64,000 bases of DNA. Source: Rhodococcus rhodochrous (GTDB lineage: Bacteria > Actinomycetota > Actinomycetes > Mycobacteriales > Mycobacteriaceae). Positions 1-9,364 of the stretch are shown piece after piece. The notes under the pieces were generated by a model. That model had not been told where the DNA came from and ran no database searches. It saw nothing but the letters and a program-made list of their open reading frames with translations. Where the stretch lies: NCBI RefSeq assembly GCF_900187265.1, contig NZ_LT906450.1, forward strand, positions 2,161,444 to 2,225,443. Reading direction: 5' to 3'. The translations under genes were made by a program, and so were the position numbers. Each line of letters starts with the position of its first letter. Position 1 is the stretch's first letter.

Positions 1-476
1 TGCGGGCGAACGCCGCTCTGGCCGAGGCCACGGGTGTTCCCCGCGAGCGGATCGTGCTCGCAGAGGACGGCGTGGTCGTCGACATGGTCGACGGACTCGC
101 CGAGATCGTCGGGCGTGTCCCGGTCGGCCACGTCTACGTCGACGGCCTGTCGGTGGGCGACGTGGGCGAGTCCACGCTGTCCGATCGTCTCGTTCTCGGC
201 GAAGGTGGTTTCATCTCGATCTCCGTCGCGGTCGACGCCACCACCGGCCGTGCGGTGAGTACCCCGGAGGTCTCCGGTCGCGGTTTCTCCGACGACCCGG
301 GCGCATTGAACGAAGCGGCACAACTCGTCGACAAGGCGCTCAACGAACTCGCTGCCGAAGGGGTCACGGAGACCCATCGCATCGCCCAGGGCATCCGCCG
401 GGTCGTCGGCCGCTGGGTCGCCGAGACCTATCGTCGTCGTCCGATGATCGTGCCCACGGTGATCCCGGTCTCCTGA
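1..476 (+). CDS. rnj: Ribonuclease J, C-terminal part (5' end outside window)
   Basis: This is the last 158 codons of an open frame that enters at the left edge; codons start at base 3. The translated part (RANAALAEATGVPRERIVLA..., then a basic GIRRVVGRWVAETYRRRPMI segment near the end) matches the C-terminal domain of actinobacterial RNase J, a metallo-beta-lactamase-fold nuclease for mRNA decay and rRNA maturation. The catalytic metal-binding domain lies outside the window, so the call rests on the C-terminal domain and on its place upstream of ftsK, as in mycobacteria. The gene stops with TGA at 474-476. Confidence 0.85.
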   Translation, partial: RANAALAEATGVPRERIVLAEDGVVVDMVDGLAEIVGRVPVGHVYVDGLSVGDVGESTLSDRLVLGEGGFISISVAVDATTGRAVSTPEVSGRGFSDDPGALNEAAQLVDKALNELAAEGVTETHRIAQGIRRVVGRWVAETYRRRPMIVPTVIPVS

Positions 477-553
477 GTACGGTCCGCGCGGGCCCGCCGA
501 ACACGCGGGCTCGCGCGATGGGCGAGGGCAACCGTGATCGCTAGAGTGGCGGA

Positions 554-1180
554 ATGAGCCTCGCCCGAAGCGAACGACATGCCCTCGTCCGCACCATGTC
601 CGAGGTCGGGCCCGACGCGCCGACGCTCTGCGGCGACTGGACGGTCCGGGATCTCGCCGCGCACCTGCTCGTCCGCGAGCGCCGCGTGGACGCGATGCCC
701 GGCATCCTCGTCCCGGCCCTGGCCGACCACACGGAGAAGGTGCGACGCTCCGCCACCGACCGGCAGTGGGCACACCTGCTCGCCGACGTCGATTCCGGCC
801 CGCCGAAGTGGTCGCCGATGTTCCTGTTCGACGCCGTCGCCAACGCGGCGGAGATGTTCGTGCACCACGAGGACGTGCGCCGCGCGCAGCCCGGATGGGA
901 ACCGCGGACGCTGTCGGCCGACGACCAGGACCAGCTCTGGCGGATCGCACGGATGATCGGGCGCAACAGTTACGGCGGATGCGACGTCACGGTCGTCTTC
1001 GAGAGGTCCGATTCCGGCGAGCGGGTCACCCTCCGCAAGCGCGGCCCCCGCACGGTCGTGTTGCGCGGCGAACCGTCCGAACTCGTGCTCCACGCCTTCG
1101 GCCGCGACCAGGTGCGGCTCGAGATCGAGGGCGACGAGTCGGCCGTCACCGAACTGGCGGCGTCGAAACGCGGCCTGTGA
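554..1180 (+). CDS. TIGR03085-type protein (DinB/mycothiol maleylpyruvate isomerase-like fold)
   Basis: A 208-residue protein. The N-terminal motif LCGDWTVRDLAAHLLVRERR (about residues 27-46) is the first helix of the mycothiol-dependent maleylpyruvate isomerase N-terminal domain. The conserved histidines (AAHLLVRE, and FVHHEDVRR near residue 100) would bind a metal in the four-helix DinB-like fold. The length fits the TIGR03085 family, which is common in mycolate actinobacteria and has no assigned substrate. A TAGAGT -10 element at 542-547 lies 6 bases before the ATG and there is no Shine-Dalgarno sequence, so the transcript is probably leaderless. A role in small-molecule or thiol chemistry is only a family guess. 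Confidence 0.75.
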   Translation: MSLARSERHALVRTMSEVGPDAPTLCGDWTVRDLAAHLLVRERRVDAMPGILVPALADHTEKVRRSATDRQWAHLLADVDSGPPKWSPMFLFDAVANAAEMFVHHEDVRRAQPGWEPRTLSADDQDQLWRIARMIGRNSYGGCDVTVVFERSDSGERVTLRKRGPRTVVLRGEPSELVLHAFGRDQVRLEIEGDESAVTELAASKRGL

Positions 1181-1259
1181 GCACTCGCCTGCACGGCATG
1201 TGACCAGTGCCGCCGCCCGGTACCCGTGTTGCTGATGGTTCATGAGAGGTCCGTGCGGC

Positions 1260-1265
1260 TACCCT
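1260..1265 (+). promoter_or_regulatory. -10 element of a leaderless ftsK promoter
   Basis: TACCCT ends 7 bases before the ATG of ftsK, and no Shine-Dalgarno sequence lies between. This is the usual layout of leaderless transcripts in mycobacteria and rhodococci, where transcription starts on the first base of the start codon. Confidence 0.5.
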
Positions 1266-1272
1266 GGCGGAC

Positions 1273-4056
1273 ATGGCAGGAAAGTCGTCGGGCAGCCGCG
1301 GAACGTCGTCTACGACCTCTCGGTCGCGGACGGGGGCGCGGGGCTCGGGCGGCAGCACCTCCCGTGCCCGCAGTGCGGGTGCCTCCACCTCGAAGACCCG
1401 ATCGACCGCGAAGTCGAAGGCGTCCGGTTCGTCCCGGTCCACCGCCGCACGCAAGCCGCGGGCCGCGGCCTCGACCACGAGCCGTCGCAGCGGGGGCACC
1501 GCGCGTCGCGCTCCGGCCGCGAGCCGACGTCCCGCGCCCGCCCGTCCCCGGCGCAGTTCCGGGGGGATCCTCACCGCCGTGGGCCGCACCGTCGGCGCCG
1601 GCTGGATGATGACGGCCCGCGCCGTCGGAGCCACGACCCGAACGATGGGTCGCGCCACCGAGATCGAGTCCGGACACCGCCGCGACGGCATCGCGCTCGG
1701 ACTGATCTCCCTCGGCGTGATCATCGCCGGCACGGTGTGGTTCGGTGTCGGTGGCCCGGTGGGCGAGTGGGTCGAGACGGCTGTCCGTGCCGTCACCGGC
1801 GGTGCGAGCGCGGTCCTTCCGCTCGTCGCGGTCGGCATCGCGGTGACGCTCATGCGCACCGAACCGCATCCCGAGATCCGTCCGCGGCTCGTCGTCGGCG
1901 GACTGCTCGTCGGTCTGCCCGCACTGGGTCTGTGGCACATCGCCTCCGGTTCACCCACCGACGCGGAGGGCCGCGCCGAGGGAGCCGGTTTCGTCGGTGC
2001 CGCCGTTGGCGGCCCGCTCACCTCCGGACTCACCGTCTGGCTGTCCGTGCCGCTGATGCTCCTCGCGGCGGGCTTCGGGATCCTGCTGCTCACCGGCACC
2101 ACGGTGCGGGAGCTGCCCGAACTGTTCCGCGACTACTTCGGTCTCGGCTACCGCGCCGAGGACGAGTACGGCGACTACGACGACCACTACGACGACGGCT
2201 ACGGCTACGACGAGCCGCCGATGTTCGACGCCGACGGCTACCCGATCGACGAGCCGCCCGCGCCCAAGCGGTCCCGCCGCCGGCGTACCCCGGTGGAGAA
2301 CTACCCGCCCGACGAGTTCGACGGCGACGCGAAGACCGAGGTGCTCCCGCTGTGGGACGACCGCGCAGCCGAACCGGAGAAGCCCACCTCACCACCGGCC
2401 ACGCTGGAGATGCCCTCGGTCGCCGAGACCCCGGCTGCAGCACCGGCCCCCGCTCCCACCCGCAAGAAGCCGAAGGCCGCCCCGGTACCCGAGGTCGTCG
2501 ACCAGACCACCGAACCGGAACCCGCCGAGACGTTCGTCCGCGACCGCGAGGTCGAGGGCGACTACACGCTTCCCTCGCTCGAGTTGCTCACCAAGGGCGA
2601 CCCGCCCAAGACGCGGTCGGCCGCGAACGACCAGATGATCGAGGCGATCACCGAGGTCCTCGAACAGTTCAAGATCGACGCAGCGGTCACCGGCTTCACC
2701 CGCGGCCCGACCGTCACCCGCTACGAGGTCGAACTCGGCCCCGGCGTCAAGGTCGAGAAGATCACCGCGCTCGCCCGCAACATCGCGTACGCCGTGGCGA
2801 CCGACAACGTGCGGTTGCTCGCGCCGATCCCGGGAAAATCCGCCGTCGGTATCGAGGTTCCCAACACCGACCGCGAACTCGTGCGCCTGTCGGACGTGCT
2901 CGCGGCACCGTCGACCCGCCGCGACCACCATCCCCTCGTCATCGGTCTCGGCAAGGACATCGAGGGCGACTTCGTCTCCGCCAACCTCGCGAAGATGCCG
3001 CACCTTCTGGTCGCCGGTTCCACCGGGTCCGGTAAGTCGAGCTTCGTCAACTCGATGCTCGTGTCGCTGCTCATCCGCGCGACGCCCGACGAGGTGCGGA
3101 TGATCCTCATCGACCCGAAGATGGTCGAGCTGACGCCCTACGAGGGCATCCCGCACCTGATCACACCGATCATCACGCAGCCGAAGAAGGCCGCGGCGGC
3201 GCTCGCGTGGCTCGTCGAGGAGATGGAGCAGCGCTACCAGGACATGCAGGCCAACCGGGTGCGGCACATCGACGACTTCAACGCGAAGGTGAAGTCGGGG
3301 GAGATCACCGCACCGCTGGGCAGCGAGCGTGTGTACCGGCCGTATCCCTACATCCTCGCCATCGTCGACGAGCTCGCCGACCTGATGATGACGGCCCCGC
3401 GCGACGTCGAGGACGCCATCGTCCGCATCACTCAGAAGGCCCGCGCCGCCGGCATCCACCTCGTGCTCGCCACCCAGCGACCCTCGGTCGACGTCGTCAC
3501 CGGTCTCATCAAGACGAACGTGCCCTCGCGGCTCGCGTTCGCGACGAGTTCGCTCACCGACTCGCGCGTCATTCTTGACCAGCCCGGTGCCGAGAAGCTC
3601 ATCGGTATGGGCGACGGACTGTTCCTGCCGATGGGCGCGGGCAAACCGATCCGTCTGCAGGGCGCGTTCATCACCGACGACGAGATCGCAGGGGTCGTCG
3701 ACTTCGCCAAGAACCAGGCCGAACCCGAGTACAACGAGGGCGTCACCGCCCCGAAGGCCGGCGACAAGAAGGACGTCGACCCCGACATCGGCGACGACCT
3801 CGACGTCTTCCTGCAGGCCGTCGAACTCGTCGTCACGAGCCAGTTCGGTTCGACGTCGATGCTGCAGCGCAAGCTCCGCGTCGGATTCGCCAAGGCCGGT
3901 CGCCTGATGGACCTGATGGAGACACGCGGCGTGGTCGGGCCGAGCGAGGGCAGCAAGGCCCGCGACGTGCTCGTCAAGCCGGAGGAGCTCGACGGCCTGC
4001 TGTACTCGATCCGTGGCGGCGGAGACCCGGCGGAGGCCCCGGCCGCCGAGCAATGA
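1273..4056 (+). CDS. ftsK: DNA translocase FtsK
   Basis: A 927-residue septal DNA pump that clears chromosome ends from the closing septum and activates XerCD recombination at dif. The first 100 residues are a basic Ser/Thr/Ala/Arg-rich tail. Four hydrophobic segments follow (starting [15 protein letters not shown]), then an acidic, proline-rich linker with repeated Tyr/Asp. The motor domain carries a Walker A motif GSTGSGKS near residues 582-589 and a Walker B motif [10 protein letters not shown] with its aspartate at 699. The C-terminal winged-helix gamma domain ([21 protein letters not shown]) recognises the KOPS polarity sequence. The ATG at 1273 fits a leaderless promoter. The length is normal for actinobacterial FtsK. 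Confidence 0.97.
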   Translation: MAGKSSGSRGTSSTTSRSRTGARGSGGSTSRARSAGASTSKTRSTAKSKASGSSRSTAARKPRAAASTTSRRSGGTARRAPAASRRPAPARPRRSSGGILTAVGRTVGAGWMMTARAVGATTRTMGRATEIESGHRRDGIALGLISLGVIIAGTVWFGVGGPVGEWVETAVRAVTGGASAVLPLVAVGIAVTLMRTEPHPEIRPRLVVGGLLVGLPALGLWHIASGSPTDAEGRAEGAGFVGAAVGGPLTSGLTVWLSVPLMLLAAGFGILLLTGTTVRELPELFRDYFGLGYRAEDEYGDYDDHYDDGYGYDEPPMFDADGYPIDEPPAPKRSRRRRTPVENYPPDEFDGDAKTEVLPLWDDRAAEPEKPTSPPATLEMPSVAETPAAAPAPAPTRKKPKAAPVPEVVDQTTEPEPAETFVRDREVEGDYTLPSLELLTKGDPPKTRSAANDQMIEAITEVLEQFKIDAAVTGFTRGPTVTRYEVELGPGVKVEKITALARNIAYAVATDNVRLLAPIPGKSAVGIEVPNTDRELVRLSDVLAAPSTRRDHHPLVIGLGKDIEGDFVSANLAKMPHLLVAGSTGSGKSSFVNSMLVSLLIRATPDEVRMILIDPKMVELTPYEGIPHLITPIITQPKKAAAALAWLVEEMEQRYQDMQANRVRHIDDFNAKVKSGEITAPLGSERVYRPYPYILAIVDELADLMMTAPRDVEDAIVRITQKARAAGIHLVLATQRPSVDVVTGLIKTNVPSRLAFATSSLTDSRVILDQPGAEKLIGMGDGLFLPMGAGKPIRLQGAFITDDEIAGVVDFAKNQAEPEYNEGVTAPKAGDKKDVDPDIGDDLDVFLQAVELVVTSQFGSTSMLQRKLRVGFAKAGRLMDLMETRGVVGPSEGSKARDVLVKPEELDGLLYSIRGGGDPAEAPAAEQ

Positions 4057-4104
4057 GACCGGCCCGTTCGACGGACCGTCACTGCTGCCTCCGGCGGGAA
4101 GTGA

Positions 4105-4265
4105 CGATGTGTGGCACAATCGGGGGAGCTGTGGAGGGGAGTATCCCCTGATCCGCGGCGGTCTCGTCAACACGTGCGGCGCCGATGCCGTCCCGGGGCC
4201 GTCGGTCCGGCGATGGTCCGGGCGGGAGAGACCTCCGGCAGGTACGCATACCTACCGGAAGGCCC
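4105..4265 (+). ncRNA. yybP-ykoY manganese riboswitch
   Basis: The untranslated region before the terC-family gene carries the conserved parts of this class in the right order. The loop GGGGAGTA is at 4136-4143, CGTCAACACG at 4165-4174 and GAGACC at 4228-4233. They are followed by a hairpin of TCCGG/CCGGA (4234-4238 with 4255-4259) and AGGTA/TACCT (4240-4244 with 4249-4253). The class binds Mn2+ and commonly controls TerC- and MntP-type exporters. The element ends about 8 bases before the ATG at 4273, so it probably gates translation; I see no run of T after a hairpin. The outer boundaries are approximate. Confidence 0.85.
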
Positions 4266-4272
4266 TGTGCCC

Positions 4273-5256
4273 ATGCACGTAACCCTGACCACGTGGTTGA
4301 TCACGATCGCCGTCATCATCGGGTTGTTCGTCTTCGACTTCTTCGCCCACGTCCGCAAGCCGCACGCGCCGACCCTGCGCGAATCCGGCTTCTGGTCGGC
4401 CGTCTTCATCGCCATCGCGATCCTCTTCGGCGTGATCGTCTTCGCGATCTGGGGCCCGACCTACGGCGGTGAGTACTTCGCCGGCTACATCACCGAGAAG
4501 GCGCTGTCGGTCGACAACCTCTTCGTGTTCGTCATCATCATGGCCACCTTCGCAGTGCCCCGTGAATACCAGCAGAAGGTCCTCACGATCGGCATCGTGC
4601 TGGCCCTGGTGATGCGCGGTGCCTTCATCGCGGTCGGTGCCGCGGCGATCAACACCTACAGCTGGGTGTTCTACCTGTTCGGCTTCTTTCTCATCTACAC
4701 GGCCGTCAAACTCATCCGCGACCACGGCGAGGACCCGCAGGGCATCTCCGAGAACCGGATGGTCAAGCTGGCCCGGAAGTTCCTGCCGGTGCACGACGAG
4801 TACGACGGCGACCGGCTCGTCACCCGCATCGACGGCAAGAAGCTCGTCACGCCGATGCTGCTCGCGCTCGTCGCGATCGGGTTCACCGACATCCTCTTCG
4901 CGCTCGACTCGATCCCCGCGATCTACGGTCTGACCAATGAGCCGTACCTGGTGTTCACCGCGAACGCCTTCGCGCTGATGGGCCTGCGACAGCTGTTCTT
5001 CCTCATCGGCGGTCTGCTCGAGCGGTTGGTCTACCTGTCCTACGGACTGTCGATCATCCTGGCGTTCATCGGCGTGAAGCTCGTGCTCCACGCCCTGCAC
5101 GAGAACACGCTCGGCTGGATCAACGGCGGCGAGCACGTCGCCGTCCCGGAGATCTCCACCGGCGTGTCCCTGGTCGTGATCGTCGGCGTGCTGGCCGTGA
5201 CGACGGTGGCCAGCCTGCTGAAGACGCGCGGCGAGAAGGAATCCGTCAGGAGTTGA
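4273..5256 (+). CDS. TerC-family membrane protein, probable manganese exporter
   Basis: A 327-residue integral membrane protein with about nine hydrophobic segments and the TerC-family acidic motifs VFDFFAH, LSVDNLFVF and FALDSIPAIY, which line the proposed cation path. TerC-family proteins such as YkoY/YceF and Alx export Mn2+, some of them to supply secreted enzymes. The manganese-type riboswitch directly upstream supports that role here. The reading frame is open from 4111, but that stretch is the riboswitch; the ATG at 4273 begins the first membrane helix (MHVTLTTWLITIAVIIG). No tellurite genes are nearby, so a resistance name is not justified. Confidence 0.88.
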   Translation: MHVTLTTWLITIAVIIGLFVFDFFAHVRKPHAPTLRESGFWSAVFIAIAILFGVIVFAIWGPTYGGEYFAGYITEKALSVDNLFVFVIIMATFAVPREYQQKVLTIGIVLALVMRGAFIAVGAAAINTYSWVFYLFGFFLIYTAVKLIRDHGEDPQGISENRMVKLARKFLPVHDEYDGDRLVTRIDGKKLVTPMLLALVAIGFTDILFALDSIPAIYGLTNEPYLVFTANAFALMGLRQLFFLIGGLLERLVYLSYGLSIILAFIGVKLVLHALHENTLGWINGGEHVAVPEISTGVSLVVIVGVLAVTTVASLLKTRGEKESVRS

Positions 5257-5530
5257 ACACACCCATCACCGGGTTCCACCCGGTGATGCGCACGGCATCG
5301 ACGAGGTCGCGCTGCGCGAACGGGTCCTGGGCCATCAGTTCGCGCGCCGCGGCCTCGTCGGCCACATCGATGAGGATGAGCGCACCCGAACCGTCCGTCC
5401 ACGGGCCCGTCGCCCGCACGATTCCCTGTTCGACGAGATCGCCGAGCCATGCGCGGTGCTTCGGGCGGTGCTCGTCGCGCGCCGAGGCGGTCGCGTCCGA
5501 ATAGGTGTACTCGACGGCGAACAGGGCCAT
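5246..5530 (-). CDS. YciI family protein
   Basis: A 94-residue alpha/beta (ferredoxin-like) protein. The segment EHRPKHRAWLGDLVEQG (residues 20-36) holds the conserved His/Asp pair of the YCII family, and the C-terminal half DPFAQRDLVDAVRITGWNPV is typical. Members are small dimeric proteins or enzyme domains of mostly unknown substrate; a few are dehalogenase- or lactonase-like. The gene overlaps the 3' end of the convergent terC-family gene by 11 bases and lies 25 bases upstream of nothing else on its strand. The substrate is unknown. Confidence 0.85.
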   Translation of the reverse strand: MALFAVEYTYSDATASARDEHRPKHRAWLGDLVEQGIVRATGPWTDGSGALILIDVADEAAARELMAQDPFAQRDLVDAVRITGWNPVMGVFNS

Positions 5531-5555
5531 GCGGGCCTCGCTTTCGTGGTCTCGA

Positions 5556-6083
5556 TCAGAGGGTGAGGAGCATCCGGGTGTTCCCGAGCGTGTTCGGTTT
5601 CACATAGCTCAGGTCCAGGAACTCCGCGACGCCCGTATCGTACGACCGGCACATCTCCGCGTAGACCTCGGCCGTCACAGGAGTCCCCTGGATCTCCGCG
5701 AAACCGTGCCGCGCAAAGAATTCCACCTCGAAGGTGAGCACGAACAATCGTTCCAGCTCGAGCTCGCGGGCGACCTCGATGAGGCGCGCGACGATCAGGT
5801 GACCCGCGCCGTGGCCCTTGACCGACGGGTCGACGGCCACGGTGCGTACCTCGCCGAGATCCGACCACAGCACGTGCAGGGCACCGCAACCGACGACCTG
5901 CCCTGCGAGTTCGGCCACCCAGAACTCCTGGACGGCCTCGTACAGGGTCACCAGATTCTTCTCGAGCAGGATCTTGCCCGCGTAGATGTCGATGAGCCGC
6001 TTGATCTCGGGCACGTCGGAGGTTCGGGCGCGCCGGACGACCATTCGATCGTTCGAGTCGTGGTTCGTCGGCGGTGTCGTCAT
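5556..6083 (-). CDS. argA: Amino-acid N-acetyltransferase (N-acetylglutamate synthase, GNAT type)
   Basis: A 175-residue GNAT enzyme that would transfer acetyl from acetyl-CoA to L-glutamate, the first step of arginine synthesis. The acetyl-CoA loop is in DPSVKGHGAGHLIV and the C-terminal part FEVEFFARHGFAEI is close to the stand-alone mycobacterial enzyme Rv2747, which sits in the same place between ftsK and pgsA. I chose the ATG at 6083 (MTTPPTNHDSND); the open frame further upstream runs antisense through pgsA and is not coding. The gene is divergent from pgsA, with only 43 bases between start codons. Confidence 0.88.
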   Translation of the reverse strand: MTTPPTNHDSNDRMVVRRARTSDVPEIKRLIDIYAGKILLEKNLVTLYEAVQEFWVAELAGQVVGCGALHVLWSDLGEVRTVAVDPSVKGHGAGHLIVARLIEVARELELERLFVLTFEVEFFARHGFAEIQGTPVTAEVYAEMCRSYDTGVAEFLDLSYVKPNTLGNTRMLLTL

Positions 6084-6113
6084 GCGGTGAACAGTAGCGC
6101 GTGCAGCTACCGA

Positions 6114-6119
6114 TATTGT
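6114..6119 (+). promoter_or_regulatory. -10 element of a leaderless pgsA promoter
   Basis: TATTGT ends 7 bases before the ATG at 6127. This supports that ATG over the in-frame GTG at 6118, which lies inside the element. Confidence 0.45.
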
Positions 6120-6126
6120 GGGGCAC

Positions 6127-6870
6127 ATGAGCACGCCCCGCCAGCATGTCACCGCGTCGGGCGGGAGCGGCGCCGCACCGGGACCGCACGCCGGGAGCCC
6201 GCACGATCCGGTGCCGTTGTGGAACATCGCCAACATCCTGACGGTGGGTCGGATCGCGTTGGTACCGGTCTTCCTGGTGCTGCTCTTCGTCGGCGACGGG
6301 CACGACACCGTATGGAGGCTCGCGGCGACCGGAGTCTTCGCGATCGCCGCCATCACCGACCGGATCGACGGTCAACTCGCGCGAAAGCACGGCCTCGTCA
6401 CCGATTTCGGCAAACTCGCCGATCCCATCGCCGACAAGGCACTCATCGGTGCCGCACTCGTCGGACTGTCGCTGCTCGGCGACCTGTCCTGGTGGGTCAC
6501 CGGGATCATCGCGGCCAGGGAGCTGGGGATCACCGCCCTGCGGTTCGCTGTGCTCCGGCACGCCGTGATCCCGGCGAGTCGCGGCGGAAAGCTCAAGACC
6601 CTGGTGCAGACGCTCGCGATCGGCGTCTACCTGCTGCCGCTGCCCGAATCGGTGGCGCCGGTGGCGATCGGCCTGATGATCCTGGCGGTCGCCCTGACAG
6701 TGGTGACGGGACTCGACTACGTGGTCCAGGCGATCCGGTTGCGTACCGGGGTGCGCCGGAGCGAGAGCGGCCGTGCAGACGACGTCACGGGGGAGGACGT
6801 CACGGGGGAGGGCGCAGCCACTCGGGACACGCCGGACGACGGTCGCACGGTGGGTGAGGACGCCCGGTAA
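6127..6870 (+). CDS. pgsA: CDP-alcohol phosphatidyltransferase (phosphatidylglycerophosphate synthase type)
   Basis: A 247-residue membrane enzyme that joins CDP-diacylglycerol to glycerol 3-phosphate for phosphatidylglycerol and cardiolipin synthesis. The family signature D-x2-DG-x2-AR-x8-G-x3-D-x3-D is complete in [12 protein letters not shown]... followed by [11 protein letters not shown]. Several hydrophobic helices surround it. The last 35 residues are hydrophilic and contain an exact repeat ([10 protein letters not shown]) coded by a repeated cacgggggaggacgt. It corresponds to pgsA3 (Rv2746c), just before clgR. Substrate choice among CDP-alcohol transferases cannot be read from sequence alone. 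Confidence 0.9.
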   Translation: MSTPRQHVTASGGSGAAPGPHAGSPHDPVPLWNIANILTVGRIALVPVFLVLLFVGDGHDTVWRLAATGVFAIAAITDRIDGQLARKHGLVTDFGKLADPIADKALIGAALVGLSLLGDLSWWVTGIIAARELGITALRFAVLRHAVIPASRGGKLKTLVQTLAIGVYLLPLPESVAPVAIGLMILAVALTVVTGLDYVVQAIRLRTGVRRSESGRADDVTGEDVTGEGAATRDTPDDGRTVGEDAR

Positions 6871-6958
6871 CCACGCCCGGTAACCACGGGCGGGATGTGC
6901 GGGATCGGGCCCGGCGCGGACGACACCGCTGTGTCGGGACTACTCGGACGTCTGCAAC

Positions 6959-6969
6959 CGCCGTCGGCG
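6959..6969 (+). promoter_or_regulatory. Possible ClgR operator before clgR
   Basis: CGCCGTCGGCG is a CGC-N5-GCG palindrome close to known actinobacterial ClgR sites, and a TAATGT -10-like element follows at 6973-6978. ClgR genes are often autoregulated. The flanking bases only partly fit the consensus and such GC palindromes are common at this base composition. Confidence 0.35.
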
Positions 6970-7076
6970 TTGTAATGTCTGGACACCGCGGTATCGAGGT
7001 CCGATCGGTCTGCGGGAACCTCGCAGCGTCGTCGTGCGTTGACGAGGTGTCGGCACGACGGACGAAGGAGGATGGG

Positions 7077-7463
7077 ATGGCGCTGTTGTTGCGTGAGGCA
7101 CTCGGTGACAGCCTTCGGCGCACCCGTGTTTCGCAGAGCCGCACCCTGCGCGAAGTCTCCAGCAGCGCCCGGGTCAGCCTCGGTTACCTCTCGGAGATCG
7201 AGCGCGGCAGGAAGGAGGCCTCGAGCGAACTGCTCGCGGCCATCTGCGACGCACTGGAGGTCCCGCTGTCCGACGTGCTGTTCGACGTGAGCGGTCTGCT
7301 GGCGGACGGCCTCGACCGTCGCACGGACATGGAGACCACCGCAGCCGCCACGGCATCCGCCGAGCGGTCCGACGACGGCGCCACCGCCGAGCCCGGGTTG
7401 CTCGCGCAGGAGCCGCGGATGGTGATCCCTGCACCCGCCGCGCAGGCGCTGGCAGCCGCCTAA
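7077..7463 (+). CDS. clgR: Transcriptional regulator ClgR (XRE-type helix-turn-helix)
   Basis: A 128-residue activator of Clp proteases and the Psp envelope-stress response in actinobacteria. The helix-turn-helix is at about residues 8-65 ([20 protein letters not shown], then [19 protein letters not shown]). The C-terminal tail is low-complexity and ends in [10 protein letters not shown]. Small hydrophobic C termini of this kind let ClpXP degrade ClgR, as known for the family. The start is set by AAGGAGG at 7065-7071, five bases before the ATG. It lies just upstream of pspA, as in M. tuberculosis. Confidence 0.93.
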   Translation: MALLLREALGDSLRRTRVSQSRTLREVSSSARVSLGYLSEIERGRKEASSELLAAICDALEVPLSDVLFDVSGLLADGLDRRTDMETTAAATASAERSDDGATAEPGLLAQEPRMVIPAPAAQALAAA

Positions 7464-7662
7464 CATGGATCACGAACCGTGCCGGCCTCGCCGGATACGG
7501 TCGTAAGCGACATCGACCGGGGCGTGGTGCGTGCACGGACCCGGCCGGGGCAGGTGGGTCGTCGGGGGTAGCAGCGGACCGGCGATCTTCGAACCGGGGC
7601 GCGAGGGCCGCGTACCGGGTCGCGTTCGGCGCGGCGTACCAGATGGAGGCAGGATCACACCC

Positions 7663-8469
7663 ATGGCTAATCCTTTCGTCAAGGGCTGGAAGTACCTGAT
7701 GGCGCTTTTCAACTCGAAGATCGATGAGAAGGCCGATCCGAAGGTCCAGATTCAGCAGGCGATCGAGGACGCGCAGCGTCAGCATCAGGCGCTCTCGCAG
7801 CAGGCGGCCTCCGTCATCGGTAACCAGCGTCAGCTCGAGATGAAGCTCAACCGCCAGCTGGACGAGGTCGAGAAGCTCAACGCGAGTGCTCGCCAGGCCG
7901 TCATGATGGCCGACCAGGCGACGGCGGCGGGCGACACCGAGAAGGCGATCCAGTACACGAACGCGGCCGAGGCCTTCGCGGCACAGCTCGTCACCGCCGA
8001 GCAGTCCGTCGAAGACCTCAAGGTGCTGCACGACCAGTCGCTCCAGGCGGCCGCGCAGGCCAAGAAGGCCGTCGAGCAGAACGCCATGGCGCTGCAGCAG
8101 AAGGTCGCCGAGCGCACGAAGCTGCTCAGCCAGCTCGAGCAGGCCAAGATGCAGGAGCGCGTGAGCGAGTCGCTGCGCTCGATGGATTCCACCCTCGCAG
8201 CTCCGGGCACCACTCCGAGCCTCGACGCCGTCCGCGAGAAGATCGAGCGTCGCTACGCCAACGCTCTCGGTTCGGCCGAGCTCGCCCAGAACTCGGTGCA
8301 GGGCCGCATGCTCGAGGTGCAGCAGGCCACCGTCCAGATGGCCGGCCACAGCCGCCTCGAGCAGATCCGGGCGTCGATGAAGGGCGAGGCGCTTCCGGGT
8401 ACTCCCGCCAACCCTGCCGTCGACACGCGCAAAGAGCCCCCGAACGCGGCCGGTACCACCGGCCGGTGA
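7663..8469 (+). CDS. pspA: Phage-shock protein A / 35-kDa antigen (PspA/IM30 family)
   Basis: A 268-residue, almost wholly helical and charged protein that assembles on the inner face of the membrane and protects it under stress (ESCRT-III-like fold). Long heptad-like stretches rich in Gln, Ala and Glu run from residue 20 to 225, as in Rv2744c. The start [16 protein letters not shown] is the amphipathic membrane-binding helix of the family, preceded by a GGAGG sequence. The 200 bases before it show no clear terminator, so it may be read from clgR as well as from its own promoter. Confidence 0.94.
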   Translation: MANPFVKGWKYLMALFNSKIDEKADPKVQIQQAIEDAQRQHQALSQQAASVIGNQRQLEMKLNRQLDEVEKLNASARQAVMMADQATAAGDTEKAIQYTNAAEAFAAQLVTAEQSVEDLKVLHDQSLQAAAQAKKAVEQNAMALQQKVAERTKLLSQLEQAKMQERVSESLRSMDSTLAAPGTTPSLDAVREKIERRYANALGSAELAQNSVQGRMLEVQQATVQMAGHSRLEQIRASMKGEALPGTPANPAVDTRKEPPNAAGTTGR

Positions 8470-8495
8470 TCCGTACGCCTCGGAACTGATCCGCC

Positions 8496-9305
8496 GTGAA
8501 CGACTCCGGAGACGACCGGACCGGGAACATCCCCGGTTCGGTCGTCTCTGCGTTCCGCGACGCCACCGACACCGCGATGGAGGCCGCGCGCCGTTGGCGC
8601 GATCCCGCCGCCCGCTTGCGGCGTAAGAAGCGTCGCGCGCGTCGACGCGCGAGTTTCTTCGGTGCCGGCTCGGGCACCACTGCGATCGGCACCGCGACCC
8701 TCGCCGTCGCGTCGGCTCCCGAATGGACGCTCGTCGCGGCCGGGGGAGCGACAGCGGCTCTCGCGGTGCCCGCCGTCCTCGCCGTCCGCACGTTCCGTCG
8801 TCTCGATGCGGTGCCGCTGCCCCCACCGCCGCCGCGTCGCCGGTCGCTGCCACCGGCCGGCTCGGTCGCCCGTGCTCCGATGGAACGCCTCGCGGCGAAC
8901 GAGGAGAGCCTGCGACGTCTGCTCGGTGTGCTCGTGCGGTCGAACTCCGTGGCTCCCGACGACCTCACCGAGATCGACGACGCGGCCCGCGCAGCCGCAG
9001 CCGCACTCGATGCCGTCGTCGAGGATGTCGTGGCCCTCGAATCCGCCGCGCGGGGCAGTGCGGCCGCGAAGACCCATCTGTCCGCTGCCATCGTCGACGC
9101 GGGCGAGCGTCTCGGGACGGGTGTCGACCAGTTCGAGGAACTCGTCGCCGCCGCCGCACGCCTCGCCGCGACCGCCGAGGGCAACCGGTCGCTGGCGGTG
9201 CTCGACCAGCGACGCGCCGAACTGATCGCCACCTCCGACAAGCTCGAGAGCTGGGCGCAGTCCTGGCGCGAGTTGGGGCAGATCGAGCAGCGTTACCGCC
9301 CCTGA
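8496..9305 (+). CDS. pspM: PspM-like membrane protein of the Psp locus
   Basis: A 269-residue protein 26 bases after pspA. Residues 38-50 are very basic (RLRRKKRRARRRA). Two hydrophobic segments follow (about residues 52-95, SGTTAIGTATLAVASAPEWT and AAGGATAALAVPAVLAV), then a proline run, then a helical Ala/Glu-rich half. Position and layout fit Rv2743c (PspM), the membrane partner of PspA in mycobacteria. The fourth gene of the mycobacterial operon, pspN, is not present; a convergent transporter operon follows. The sequence family is poorly conserved, so the call relies strongly on context. Confidence 0.72.
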   Translation: MNDSGDDRTGNIPGSVVSAFRDATDTAMEAARRWRDPAARLRRKKRRARRRASFFGAGSGTTAIGTATLAVASAPEWTLVAAGGATAALAVPAVLAVRTFRRLDAVPLPPPPPRRRSLPPAGSVARAPMERLAANEESLRRLLGVLVRSNSVAPDDLTEIDDAARAAAAALDAVVEDVVALESAARGSAAAKTHLSAAIVDAGERLGTGVDQFEELVAAAARLAATAEGNRSLAVLDQRRAELIATSDKLESWAQSWRELGQIEQRYRP

Positions 9306-9364
9306 GGGGTGGAACATTTCCGTCATCGACACCGCGAGCCGAACACGTCGGTCGTCGACACCTG

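Noticed and set aside
1242-3035. A 597-codon open frame overlapping ftsK in another frame
   Set aside because: It is very rich in Arg, Pro and Gly, as shadow frames in GC-rich DNA are, and shows no domain.
2389-4173. A 594-codon open frame antisense to ftsK
   Set aside because: High GC leaves long open frames on the opposite strand of real genes. The ftsK frame has all family motifs; the antisense product has none and no ribosome-binding site.
4111-4272. Upstream extension of the TerC-family protein
   Set aside because: The DNA matches the conserved parts of a manganese riboswitch; the added peptide is not like TerC proteins, and a normal membrane start is at 4273.
6861-6889. Direct repeat CGCCCGGTAACCA after pgsA
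   Set aside because: Two copies of 13 bases at the stop codon; too short and simple to support more than a local duplication.
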